Assembly: GCA_009885995.1 (NCBI GenBank)
Contig: VFJQ01000023.1
Span: 1-64,000 of the forward strand
Reading direction: 5' to 3'
Length of the DNA stretch: 64,000 nucleotides
Source of the DNA: Verrucomicrobiota bacterium
GTDB taxonomy: Bacteria > Verrucomicrobiota > Verrucomicrobiia > Chthoniobacterales > Chthoniobacteraceae
Shown here: in pieces, positions 55,579 through 63,422 of the stretch
Layout of the letters: the number at the start of each line of letters is the position of its first letter
How positions within the stretch are numbered: the first letter of the stretch is position 1
The notes under the pieces: model-generated
Seen by the model: only the letters and a program-made list of their open reading frames with translations
The model's database searches: none
What the model was told of the DNA's origin: nothing
Made by a program: the position numbers and the translations under genes

Positions 55579-56991
55579 GTCCTTAACCGGCCAGTCCGCC
55601 GACTCCGTGCGTTCGCTGGTAAACAGTCCGCGCGCGCGTTCCACGAGGTCGGGTTTCTCAGTAGCGAGGTCTTTCGTTTCGCCGAGATCGGTTTCGAGAT
55701 CGTAGAGCGCGACTGGCGCGTCGAGCCGCTTGAGCCGGATCGCCTTCCATCGCCCGTCCATCAGCACGGCCTGGCTGAAACCGCCCTCGTGGAATTCCCA
55801 ATACAGCGTGCGCTGCCCGGGCCACGCGATGCGCATCCCGCGCAGTGGCTTCACGAAGCTGACACCGTCGATCTTCGCGGGAATCGGTGCTCCGGCGAGC
55901 TCGGCGAAAGTCGGCAGGATGTCCGCAAACCATAGCGGCGTCTTGTTCTCCGCGCCGGGCGCGATCTTGCCCGGCCAGCGCGCGATCGTGGGCACGCGGA
56001 TGCCGCCATCGGTGAGGCTGCGCTTGAGGCCAGTGAGCGGGCCGTTTGCGTCGAAGAACTCGGGATCGTTGCCGCCTTCTTTGTGCGGGCCGTTGTCGCT
56101 GGAGAAAACGACGAGCGTGTTCTCGTCGATGCCGAGCTTCTTCAGCAATGCGAAGAGGCGACCGACATCCGCATCGAGCCGCGTGATCGTGGCAGCGTGG
56201 GCCTTGTCCGGCGCGGGCCAGTCCTTGTCCGCATACGTGCCGAGGTCCGGCATCTCCTGTCCGCGGCCGTGCCTGGTGCCTTCGTTGTTCGCGTGCGGGC
56301 AGATGAGCGACCAGTAGAGGAAGAACGGTTTGTCCTGCTGCTGTTCGACCCATTTCAGCGTCTCGGCTGCCATGAGGTCTGGGACGAAGTCGAGCGGCTG
56401 CTCCGCGATGCCAGCGCCGTCTTCTTCACCTGCGCCACCGCTGCCGGGGATCGTCTTGTTGCGCAGCGAAACGTGCGAGCCGTTGCGCACGATGAAGGGC
56501 GGGTAGGGATTGTGCGCGTGGTGCTGGTCGAGGCAGCCGTAGAAATAATCGAAGCCCTTTTTGTTCGGCAGCCCGTCGCTGCCTTCGTGGCCGATCCCCC
56601 ACTTGCCGATCAGCGCCGTGGCGTAGCCGGCTTTCTTCAAAACCTCCGGCACGATTTGATCGTCGGCGCGCAGGTTTTGCGGCGTGCGGTTCTGCTTCCC
56701 AGCGTTGCCGCGCACGCGCGTGTGACCGGTGTGCAGGCCGGTCATCAACACGCTGCGGCTCGGCGCGCACACCGTCGAGCCGGCGTAGAACTGCGTGAAC
56801 TTCATCCCCTCCGCCGCCATGCGATCGAGGTTTGGCGTCGCGATCTTCGTCGAACCGAAGCAGCCGAGCTGCCCGTAGCCGAGATCGTCGGCGAGGATGA
56901 AGATGAGGTTCGGTGCGCGTTCGGCGGCGTGCGAGGGGAACGCAAAGGTCGCAAAAAGTGCAAAGAACGCAGAGAGGAGGCGGCGGATCAT
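55549..56991 (-). CDS. Sulfatase (formylglycine type), copy 1
   Basis: 480-residue exported sulfatase with a signal peptide (MIRRLLSAFFALFATFAFPSHAAE). Active-site residues: metal Asp pair in LIFILADDLGYGQLG and the formylglycine site STVCAPSRSVLMTG (CxPSR), plus GKWGIGHEG, YWSLICPHANNEGTRH and VVFSSDNGPHKEGG. It hydrolyses a sulfate ester of unknown substrate, typically an algal or mucin polysaccharide in this phylum (inference). It needs a separate formylglycine-generating enzyme. The C-terminal residues GAPASRRPQ come from element DH4. ATGA overlap with the upstream sulfatase gene shows an operon. Confidence 0.92.
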   Translation of the reverse strand: MIRRLLSAFFALFATFAFPSHAAERAPNLIFILADDLGYGQLGCFGSTKIATPNLDRMAAEGMKFTQFYAGSTVCAPSRSVLMTGLHTGHTRVRGNAGKQNRTPQNLRADDQIVPEVLKKAGYATALIGKWGIGHEGSDGLPNKKGFDYFYGCLDQHHAHNPYPPFIVRNGSHVSLRNKTIPGSGGAGEEDGAGIAEQPLDFVPDLMAAETLKWVEQQQDKPFFLYWSLICPHANNEGTRHGRGQEMPDLGTYADKDWPAPDKAHAATITRLDADVGRLFALLKKLGIDENTLVVFSSDNGPHKEGGNDPEFFDANGPLTGLKRSLTDGGIRVPTIARWPGKIAPGAENKTPLWFADILPTFAELAGAPIPAKIDGVSFVKPLRGMRIAWPGQRTLYWEFHEGGFSQAVLMDGRWKAIRLKRLDAPVALYDLETDLGETKDLATEKPDLVERARGLFTSERTESADWPVKDGAPASRRPQ

Positions 56992-58412
56992 TTGACGGGC
57001 GTGGTTTTGCCAGGCTCGCGCGCGGCGGTGGGTTCGGTCTTCGTGAGCGAGTCGCCGAGTTCGGCCCGCATCGTGTCGGCGACGGCGAGCAGGCGGGAAA
57101 GCTCGGCGGGGCTCTTCGCGGCGAGGTTGTTCTTTTCGCCGATGTCGGCGTCGAGGTCGTAGAGCTCAGGCTGCTCGATCGTGGGGAATTTGTATTTGCC
57201 GGGGATACCGCCGGTCGCCTTCGGCTGGTCGCCCATGCTGCGGTAGCGGTGCGGGAGCTGGAGCTTCCACTTCCCGCTCGCGAGCGCCTGGAGCTGGTTG
57301 TCTTCGAAGTAGAAGAAATACGTCTCCTGCGGCGACTTCGCGCCCGGCGCGCCTGAGATGAGCGGCCAGCCGTCTTTTCCGTCGATCTTCCGCGGCGGGA
57401 GATCTGCGCCGGCGAGCTTCGCGATGGTGGGCAGTAGGTCGATGGTGCCGAGCGCCTCGCCGGTCTCGGTGTCCGCGGGGATCTTGCCGGGCCAGCGCAT
57501 CACGCACGGCACGCGCACGCCGCCTTCCCAGCACGAGCCCTTGCCTTCGCGCAGCGGGCCGGAGGTGCCGCAGTGCTCGCCGTAGCTGAGCCACGGGCCG
57601 TTGTCGCTCGTGAAGACGACGAGCGTCTTCTCATCCACGCCGTTCTCCTTCAGCGCGCGCAGCACCTCACCGACGGACCAATCGACTTCCTCCATCACGT
57701 CGCCGAAGAGGCTGCCCGTCTTGCCCTTGAACTTGTCGCTCACGAACAGCGGCACGTGAACCATCGAGTGCGCGAGGTAGAGGAAGAACGGTTTCACTTT
57801 CGCGCTGCGCTTGATGAAATCGACCGCGCGCTCGGTGTAACGCGTCGTGAGCTGCGTCTGGTCCTCGGGAGTCACGTCGTCGTCGATCACCTTCTCGCCG
57901 TCGATCAGCGGCAGCTTCGGATACGCGCCCGGCTTCGCCTCGGGATGAAAGGGCCACATGTCGTTCGAGTAGGGCAGGCCGAGGTATTCGTCGAAGCCCT
58001 GGCGCGTCGGGAGAAATTCCGCGGGCCGTCCGAGGTGCCATTTCCCGACCGCACACGTCGCGTAACCTTTCGGTTTAAGCACCTCGGCGATGGTCATCTC
58101 GTCCGGGTGAAGTCCGAGCGGAGACGACGGTCCGAGCGCGCCATGAATGCCGACACGCCCGTGATAGCACCCCGTCATCAGCGCCGAGCGCGACGCGGAG
58201 CACACCGGCGACGAGACGTAGAACCGCGTGAACTTCCGCCCTTCCTTCGCCATGCGATCGAGGTTCGGCGTGGCGTAGCCCTTGGCCCCAAAGGGCCCGA
58301 TGTCGCCGTAGCCGAGGTCGTCGCAGAAGATGACGACGACATTCGGCAGGTCCGCGGCGCGGAGATTCACCACGAAGGAAACGAGGAGCACGAAGGAGAG
58401 GAGGAAGCGCAT
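56988..58412 (-). CDS. Sulfatase (formylglycine type), copy 2
   Basis: 474 residues with a signal peptide (MRFLLSFVLLVSFVVNLRAAD). Metal site VVVIFCDDLGYGDIG; formylglycine site SPVCSASRSALMTG, in which the usual Pro of CxPxR is Ala (CxAxR). GKWHLGRPAEFLP, FLYLAHSMVHVPLFVS and VVFTSDNGPWLSYGEHCGTSGPLREGKGS are other family motifs. It is close to arylsulfatase A-type enzymes. The stop overlaps the start of copy 1. It is divergent from mnmA with a 123-bp gap. Substrate unknown. Confidence 0.92.
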   Translation of the reverse strand: MRFLLSFVLLVSFVVNLRAADLPNVVVIFCDDLGYGDIGPFGAKGYATPNLDRMAKEGRKFTRFYVSSPVCSASRSALMTGCYHGRVGIHGALGPSSPLGLHPDEMTIAEVLKPKGYATCAVGKWHLGRPAEFLPTRQGFDEYLGLPYSNDMWPFHPEAKPGAYPKLPLIDGEKVIDDDVTPEDQTQLTTRYTERAVDFIKRSAKVKPFFLYLAHSMVHVPLFVSDKFKGKTGSLFGDVMEEVDWSVGEVLRALKENGVDEKTLVVFTSDNGPWLSYGEHCGTSGPLREGKGSCWEGGVRVPCVMRWPGKIPADTETGEALGTIDLLPTIAKLAGADLPPRKIDGKDGWPLISGAPGAKSPQETYFFYFEDNQLQALASGKWKLQLPHRYRSMGDQPKATGGIPGKYKFPTIEQPELYDLDADIGEKNNLAAKSPAELSRLLAVADTMRAELGDSLTKTEPTAAREPGKTTPVK

Positions 58413-58535
58413 GAGGCGGAACGTGGCAGGCTGCGCGCGAGCTTCCGACTACCAAAAAGCAGCGGAGCCGGACCTTGCGCGACGCACGGCAGGAAACCGG
58501 TTGAGAGACGTGCCTGCGTGAACAACCGTCCGCCC

Positions 58536-59690
58536 ATGACATCGTCCACTTCTTCCACCAAGCCCCGCGTCGTCGTGGGCATGAGCGGGGGCGTGGATTC
58601 GAGCGTCGCGGCTTACCTGCTCAAGCAACAGGGCTACGACGTGGTCGGCGTGACGATGAAGGTGTGGCCGCAGGACTGCATCTCGCGTGAGGCCGACAAA
58701 TGCTGCGGGCCGCAGGCGATCGCCGACGCGCGCGGCGTGGCGCACGCGATCGGCATTCCGCACTACGTCGTGGACGAAGCGGTGAACTTCGAGCGCGCGG
58801 TGATCGACTACTTCACCGCCGAGTATCGCGCGGGCCGCACGCCGAACCCGTGCGTGATGTGCAACGAGAAGGTGAAGTTCGGCAACCTGTGGCTGAAGGC
58901 GAAGTCGGTCGGCGCGGAGTTCATCGCGACGGGGCATTACGCGATTGTCGAGCATCACGCCGATCGCGCGGTGCTGCGGCGCGGCGTCGATCCGAAGAAG
59001 GACCAGAGCTACTTCCTTTTCTCGCTGCGGCAGGAGCAGCTCCAGCGCGCGCTTTTCCCGCTCGGCGGGATGGAGAAGCCGGAGATCCGCAAGATCGCTC
59101 GGGAGATCGGGCTGAAGACCGCGGACAAAGTGGACAGTCAGGAGATCTGCTTCGTGCCGGGGAACGACTACAAGGCCTTCCTTAAGTCGCATCTCGGCGA
59201 GAAGGAATTTCATCCCGGCCGGCTGCGCGACAAGTGGGGCGCGGACCTCGGCGCGCACGAGGGGATCGAGCTGTTCACCATCGGCCAGCGCAAGGGCCTG
59301 CCCGGCGGCAGCGCGACGCCGCGCTACGTCATCGACATCGATCCGGCGACTTCGAGCGTGGTCATCGGCGACGTGGAAGATCTGATCGTGGAGGAGTTCG
59401 AGATCGATAACGCGATCTGGCACGAAGGTGGAAGCGGCGCCCCGCCGCTTCTTCATCAGCAAAGCGGCGCGGCGCCGCTTCCACCTTTCGAGGCGACGGT
59501 GAAAATCCGCTACGCGCACCCCGGCGTCGCCGCGACCATCGAGCCGGAAGGCCAGCGCGCCCGCGTCCGCCTTCACGCGCCACAGCGCGCGATCACGCCC
59601 GGCCAGGCCGCCGTCTGCTACCGCGGCGACGTGGTGCTCGGCGGCGGCTGGATTTGCCGGCAGGCCGCGCTCGTCCCCGCGCTCGCGTAA
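58536..59690 (+). CDS. mnmA: tRNA-specific 2-thiouridylase MnmA, with an in-frame element insertion
   Basis: It installs 2-thio on U34 of tRNA Lys, Glu and Gln using ATP and relayed sulfur. 384 residues from the ATG at 58536. The PP-loop is VVVGMSGGVDSSVAAYLL. The catalytic cysteines are in TPNPCVMCNEKVKFG and VDSQEICFVPGNDY. Other motifs are ATGHYA, KDQSYFLF and FTIGQRKGLPGG. Residues about 297-317, between AIWH and FEATVKIRY, are encoded by a 63-bp double-hairpin element (DH5) in frame. They read as low-complexity GGSGAPPLLHQQSGAAPLPP in the C-terminal beta domain. cutA follows at the next base. Confidence 0.95.
   Translation: MTSSTSSTKPRVVVGMSGGVDSSVAAYLLKQQGYDVVGVTMKVWPQDCISREADKCCGPQAIADARGVAHAIGIPHYVVDEAVNFERAVIDYFTAEYRAGRTPNPCVMCNEKVKFGNLWLKAKSVGAEFIATGHYAIVEHHADRAVLRRGVDPKKDQSYFLFSLRQEQLQRALFPLGGMEKPEIRKIAREIGLKTADKVDSQEICFVPGNDYKAFLKSHLGEKEFHPGRLRDKWGADLGAHEGIELFTIGQRKGLPGGSATPRYVIDIDPATSSVVIGDVEDLIVEEFEIDNAIWHEGGSGAPPLLHQQSGAAPLPPFEATVKIRYAHPGVAATIEPEGQRARVRLHAPQRAITPGQAAVCYRGDVVLGGGWICRQAALVPALA
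59425..59487. repeat. Double-hairpin element DH5 inserted in frame in mnmA
   Basis: The outer stem is aaggtgg (59425-59431) with ccacctt (59481-59487). Two hairpins, aagcggcg-ccc-cgccgctt (59432-59450) and aagcggcg-cgg-cgccgctt (59462-59480), have 8-bp stems and 3-nt loops. Length 63 bp equals 21 codons, so mnmA stays open. Architecture matches DH1, DH2 and DH4. Confidence 0.9.
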
Positions 59691-60014
59691 ATGGCCGAGG
59701 AAGCGCTCGTCGTCTTCGCGACCTTTCCCGATCTCGACACCGCGCGCCGGATCGTGCGCACGCTGGTGGAGGAGCGGCTGATCGCCTGCGGCAATCTCGT
59801 GCCGGGCGTGGAATCGATCTACCGCTGGAAAGGCGCGATCGAAACGAGCGGCGAGGTTTTCGCCGTGCTGAAGACCGAGATCGGCCGCTACCAGATGCTC
59901 GAGGTGCGTCTGCGCGAGCTGCATCCCTACGAAGTGCCCGAGTGCATCGCGCTGCGCGTGGCGGATGGCTTGCCCGACTACCTGCGCTGGATCGCCGAGT
60001 CGATCGGCGCGTGA
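59691..60014 (+). CDS. cutA: CutA-family divalent-cation tolerance protein
   Basis: 107-residue trimeric CutA1 fold: VVFATFPDLDTARRIVRTLVEERLIACGNLVPGVESIYRWKGAIE, with the conserved ACxN and YxWxG motifs and ELHPYEVPECIALRVADGLPDYLRWIAES. Linked to copper tolerance in E. coli, but the general role is unclear. It starts at the base after the mnmA stop. Its last 17 coding bases before the end (cgctggatcgccgagtc, 59985-60001) recur at 60854-60870 after the methyltransferase gene. Confidence 0.92.
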   Translation: MAEEALVVFATFPDLDTARRIVRTLVEERLIACGNLVPGVESIYRWKGAIETSGEVFAVLKTEIGRYQMLEVRLRELHPYEVPECIALRVADGLPDYLRWIAESIGA

Positions 60015-60084
60015 ACGCCGGGCGGCAAATGCTGTGGACGCTGGCGGCGCCCGCGATACAAGCGAAGCAAATGCAGAGCTTCCC

Positions 60085-60837
60085 ATGTCCTCGCCGCAAG
60101 AGACGCTAGCGAGACTTTATCCTGAATACCGATTCGGCGGGTTCGTTCACCGCGACGGCGCGTATCGCTTCTTTTCGCGAATCCAAACGCTGCTGCGCGA
60201 CGACTCGGTGGTGCTCGACGTCGGCTGCGGCACCGGTTTCCACCGCTCGCTGGCCGAGGGTTTCCTCCGGGAGGTCCAGGTCGTTGGTGGAAAGAGCCGC
60301 CGGGTCATCGGGATCGATGTCACGCGCGACAGCGCATCGAACGACGCGATCGATGAGTTTCGCCTGATCGAAGGTGGCGCATGGCCGGTCGAAGACAGCT
60401 CGATCGATCTCTGCGTGAGCGACTGGGTCGTCGAGCACGTCGAGGATGTGGACGCCTATTTCCGGGAAGCTTTCCGCGTCCTGAAGCCGGGCGGTTGCCT
60501 GTGCTTCCGCACGCCGAACCGCTTCCACTACTCGTCACTCGCGGCGTGGCTGATCCCGGATGCGCTGCATCATCGTGTTCGCCAACTCGCCGGGCATCCG
60601 CATGAGGAAGAGGACGTTTTTCCGACCTACTATCGCGCCAATACCGTCGGGCGCTGTCGCCGGCTGCTCCGGCGGCACGGATTTGAAGATCTCGTCTACG
60701 CGCACAAGGGCATTAGCCAGCTCATGGGAATGGGCTACGGCTTTGGGCTGCTCGGGAAGGTGATCGAAGCGATCTCGCCGAGCATCTGCTGGCACGAGAT
60801 CCACGCCTTCGGTCGGAAGCCTGCGCTCAAAGCATAG
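60085..60837 (+). CDS. Class I SAM-dependent methyltransferase, unknown substrate
   Basis: 250 residues from the ATG at 60085. Motif I is VVLDVGCGTGFHRSLAEGF, followed by RRVIGIDVTRD, SIDLCVSDWVVEHVEDVDAYFREAFRVLKPGGCLCFRTPNRFH, a typical UbiE/COQ5-like Methyltransf_11 pattern. The C-terminal 80 residues include HPHEEEDVFPTYYRAN and a weakly hydrophobic helix. It lies between cutA and a second partial copy of cutA's 3' end, so it may have been inserted. Neighbouring glycosyltransferase and acyltransferase genes hint at cell-surface glycan or lipid modification (inference). Confidence 0.82.
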   Translation: MSSPQETLARLYPEYRFGGFVHRDGAYRFFSRIQTLLRDDSVVLDVGCGTGFHRSLAEGFLREVQVVGGKSRRVIGIDVTRDSASNDAIDEFRLIEGGAWPVEDSSIDLCVSDWVVEHVEDVDAYFREAFRVLKPGGCLCFRTPNRFHYSSLAAWLIPDALHHRVRQLAGHPHEEEDVFPTYYRANTVGRCRRLLRRHGFEDLVYAHKGISQLMGMGYGFGLLGKVIEAISPSICWHEIHAFGRKPALKA

Positions 60838-60847
60838 CGAACGGAAC

Positions 60848-60889
60848 GCTTACCGCTGGATCGCCGAGTCCTTCGCGGGCCGGGATTAG
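60848..60889 (+). pseudogene. Remnant of a second cutA 3' end
   Basis: In the frame ending at the TAG 60887-60889, codons read AYRWIAESFAGRD, matching the cutA terminus YLRWIAESIGA. It includes 17 identical bases (60854-60870 versus 59985-60001). No start or upstream CutA body precedes it. It is best explained as a displaced original gene end or duplicated target, with the methyltransferase gene in between. Confidence 0.55.
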
Positions 60890-60929
60890 TGCTGGATCGC
60901 TGTCCCAGAAATCGCTTGTCTCTCCCTGC

Positions 60930-60959
60930 GCGGCGACGTCTAATTTTCCTCGTCGCCGC
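60930..60959. repeat. Short hairpin upstream of the acyltransferase gene
   Basis: Arms gcggcgacg (60930-60938) and cgtcgccgc (60951-60959) form a 9-bp perfect stem with a 12-nt A/T-rich loop. It lies 30 bp before the acyltransferase ATG. There is no U tract, so it is not a typical terminator; a leader hairpin is possible. Confidence 0.4.
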
Positions 60960-60988
60960 GGGGCCGTAGCTCCGGCGAATCGTCACGG

Positions 60989-61600
60989 ATGAACTCCAGC
61001 ACCACCACCTGTCCGACTCGCCATCATGGAGATGTCTTCGCCGACGCAGAGATTTATCGGGCGCTGCAAAGTTGCGGCGAGGAGACGAAAATTTTCCGCC
61101 ACGCCGTGGTCGTCAATCCCGCCCGCGTAACCATCGGGCGCGGTTCGCAGATCGATGACTTTGTGTTCCTTGGGCCGTGCGAATCGATCAGCATCGGGGA
61201 TCGTGTGCATGTGGCGTCCTACACGGGCATCGGCGGCGGCGGTGAGGTTGTTTTTGAATCCTACTCGGGGCTGGCCTCCGGTTGCCGGATCATTTCAGGC
61301 TCCGAAGACTGGCGCGGAGGCGGGCTGACGAACCCGTGCATCCCGCCGGAGTTCCGCCGCGTTCGACGTTCCCGGGTGGTGATTCGCAAGCACGCTTTGC
61401 TCTTCACCAATGTCGTTGTGTTTCCCGGCGTGGAGATCGGCGAAGGGGCGGTCGTCTCTGCGGGGACGATTGTGGATCGCTCGCTCGAGCCGTGGGGCCT
61501 TTACCGCACCGAACAGGGCAAAGTGGTTCGTGTGCTTGATCGCAAGAAGGAGCGGATCGCTGTCCTCGAATCCGAAATGATCGCGAAATACGGGTATTGA
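60989..61600 (+). CDS. Hexapeptide-repeat (left-handed beta-helix) acyltransferase
   Basis: 203 residues. Left-handed beta-helix repeats of the I-G-x-x-x-x type begin at VVVNPARVTIGRGSQIDDFVFLG and ISIGDRVHVASYTGIGGGG. A family-typical loop follows (SSGSEDW-like IISGSEDWRGGGLTNPCIP). Final helix turns VVIRKHALLFTNVVVFPGVEIGEGAVVSAGTIV precede a short C-terminal tail. It is like maltose/galactoside/NeuD-type acetyltransferases that act on sugars of surface glycans. The donor and acceptor are unknown. The likely catalytic His is in KHALLF. Followed by element DH3 and the glycosyltransferase genes. Confidence 0.85.
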   Translation: MNSSTTTCPTRHHGDVFADAEIYRALQSCGEETKIFRHAVVVNPARVTIGRGSQIDDFVFLGPCESISIGDRVHVASYTGIGGGGEVVFESYSGLASGCRIISGSEDWRGGGLTNPCIPPEFRRVRRSRVVIRKHALLFTNVVVFPGVEIGEGAVVSAGTIVDRSLEPWGLYRTEQGKVVRVLDRKKERIAVLESEMIAKYGY

Positions 61601-61606
61601 CCTGGG

Positions 61607-61672
61607 GTAGCGGTCGCCGACCGCTCCGGATCCAATGCTTACCAGCGGGCGCGGCGGCAGACGCCGTGCTAC
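61607..61672. repeat. Double-hairpin element DH3
   Basis: The outer stem is gtagc (61607-61611) with gctac (61668-61672). The first hairpin is gcggtc-gcc-gaccgc (61610-61624, 6-bp stem, 3-nt loop). The second, cggcg-gcaga-cgccg (61652-61666), has a 5-nt loop and is the least regular of the set. It begins 6 nt after the acyltransferase stop and ends 13 nt before the next start codon. Confidence 0.65.
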
Positions 61673-61685
61673 TGCGGACCTGCCC

Positions 61686-63422
61686 ATGAATCAAAACCCG
61701 GACCTACCACCGAGCCCGGTCGTCTCTCCATCTACAGACGACAGCGTTGCCGCGCCTTCGGTCGGCGCCCAGCTGATCAAAGGAGCGCTGCTGACTTACT
61801 GCGCGATCATGGTCATCGGTCTGGTGATGGCGATCTGCGTTGGGAATACGCCGCAGGCTGATCGCGAGCGGCCGCTTTTCGGAAACGTCTTCTACGTCCT
61901 TTTCGCCGAGCACGAGCCGATCGGCTGCGCGCTCCAACTCGTCGCCGCCACGGTGCTCCTCGCGCTGCAACAGCGCGGCGTGGCGCTGTTTACGGTATGG
62001 CCGGCGTGGGTGCGCCGCCACGGTATCGCGCTCATCGCGGTGCTCACGCTCGCCGTCGCGGCGATCGGGACGTTCGCGGTGTATCAGCGCTTCGCTTTGT
62101 CGCTCGATGAATATTGCGCCGACTTCCAGGCGACCATCTTCACCCAAGGCAAGATCGCCGCGCCGATCCCGGCCGAGTGGCAGCAGACCGCACGGTGGCT
62201 CAAGCCCGGTTTCATCGTTTACGATCGCGACAAGCAGACGTGGACCGGGCCGTATCTGCCGGTCTACGCCGCGATGCGCGCGGTCTTTCTCCTCGCCGAT
62301 GCCACGTGGCTGCTCAATCCCCTCCTCGCTGCGCTAAGCATCGTGGCGATCGCCGGCGCTGCTCGCAGATTGTGGCCCGAGTCGCAGGCCGCGCCGTGGC
62401 TGGCGGCGGCGTTGCTCGCCTCGTCGCCGCAGTTCCTCATCACCGCGATGAGCGCCTACTCCATGCCGGCGCATCTCGCTTTGAATCTCGTCTGGCTCTG
62501 GCTTTACGCGCGGCAAGATCGGCTCGGCATGCTGCTCGCACCACTGATCGGGCTGGCCGCGACCGGGCTGCATCAGCCGAATTTACACATTCTCTTCGCC
62601 TTCCCATTTGGCGTGCGCCTGCTCTGGCAACGCCGCTGGGGCTGGGCCGCCTACTACGCGCTCAGCTACGTCGCGGTGCTGCTCGTCTGGATGGCTTGGT
62701 GGCGCTGGGTGCGGCCCAGCGCGCTGACCGATACCGGGAAATTCATGGCGCTGCCGCAGTCGATCCAGCTGCTCATCCAGCCGATGAATTTCGTGCTCAT
62801 CTTTTCGTGGATCAGCCTCGCCGCGGGAGTGCTCGCGCTCGTGTCGCTGCGCCGCTGGAAGGAACTGCCGCCGATGGTCCGCGACCTCGCGTGGGGCTGC
62901 CTCCTTACCTTCGTCTTCCACTTCGGCTTCAACAGCACCCAGGGCCACGGCTGGGGTTACCGTTACTTCCACGCCACGCTCGGGAGCTTCGTGCTGCTCG
63001 CCGTCGCGGGCTGGCAGCCGCTTTGCGCAGCGTGGGGCGAAAAGCAGGCGCGCACCTTCGTCGTCGCCTCGGTGCTCATCACGCTGCTCGTGCTCTTTCC
63101 GGTTCGCGCGATCCAGACCGAGTCGGTCGTGCGCCCATTTGCTGATGCCGATGCCGCGCTCCGCTCGGCCAAGGCAGGCACCATCCTCATCACGCCTGGC
63201 GCCGTCTGGTATGGCAGCGATCTGCTGCGCAATGACCCCTTCCTCCGCAACCGGCCGCTGCGAGCCTTTCGTTATCGGCTTGGCCCCGAGCAACTCGACG
63301 CGCTACGCACGGCCGGTCCGATCGCCGACGTGACGCCAGAGCAGCTCGCGCGCTTCGGACTCATCCCGCGAAAGACCCATGCACCACCCAAGCCTGACCG
63401 TCCTGATACCATGCCTCAATGA
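61686..63422 (+). CDS. Multispan membrane glycosyltransferase-like protein (GT-C/GT39-like)
   Basis: 578 residues with about 11 hydrophobic segments (for example LLTYCAIMVIGLVMAICVG, LIAVLTLAVAAIGTFAVY, ALSYVAVLLVWMAWWRW, LIFSWISLAAGVLALVSL, FVVASVLITLLVLFPV). The first extracytoplasmic loop contains FALSLDEYCADFQATIF, an acidic motif in the place where GT-C enzymes have their catalytic Asp/Glu, followed by GPYLPVYAAMRAVFLLAD. Probably transfers a sugar from a polyprenyl-phosphate donor on the outer face. Donor and acceptor are unknown. The GT2 gene downstream starts inside its 3' end. Confidence 0.75.
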   Translation: MNQNPDLPPSPVVSPSTDDSVAAPSVGAQLIKGALLTYCAIMVIGLVMAICVGNTPQADRERPLFGNVFYVLFAEHEPIGCALQLVAATVLLALQQRGVALFTVWPAWVRRHGIALIAVLTLAVAAIGTFAVYQRFALSLDEYCADFQATIFTQGKIAAPIPAEWQQTARWLKPGFIVYDRDKQTWTGPYLPVYAAMRAVFLLADATWLLNPLLAALSIVAIAGAARRLWPESQAAPWLAAALLASSPQFLITAMSAYSMPAHLALNLVWLWLYARQDRLGMLLAPLIGLAATGLHQPNLHILFAFPFGVRLLWQRRWGWAAYYALSYVAVLLVWMAWWRWVRPSALTDTGKFMALPQSIQLLIQPMNFVLIFSWISLAAGVLALVSLRRWKELPPMVRDLAWGCLLTFVFHFGFNSTQGHGWGYRYFHATLGSFVLLAVAGWQPLCAAWGEKQARTFVVASVLITLLVLFPVRAIQTESVVRPFADADAALRSAKAGTILITPGAVWYGSDLLRNDPFLRNRPLRAFRYRLGPEQLDALRTAGPIADVTPEQLARFGLIPRKTHAPPKPDRPDTMPQ

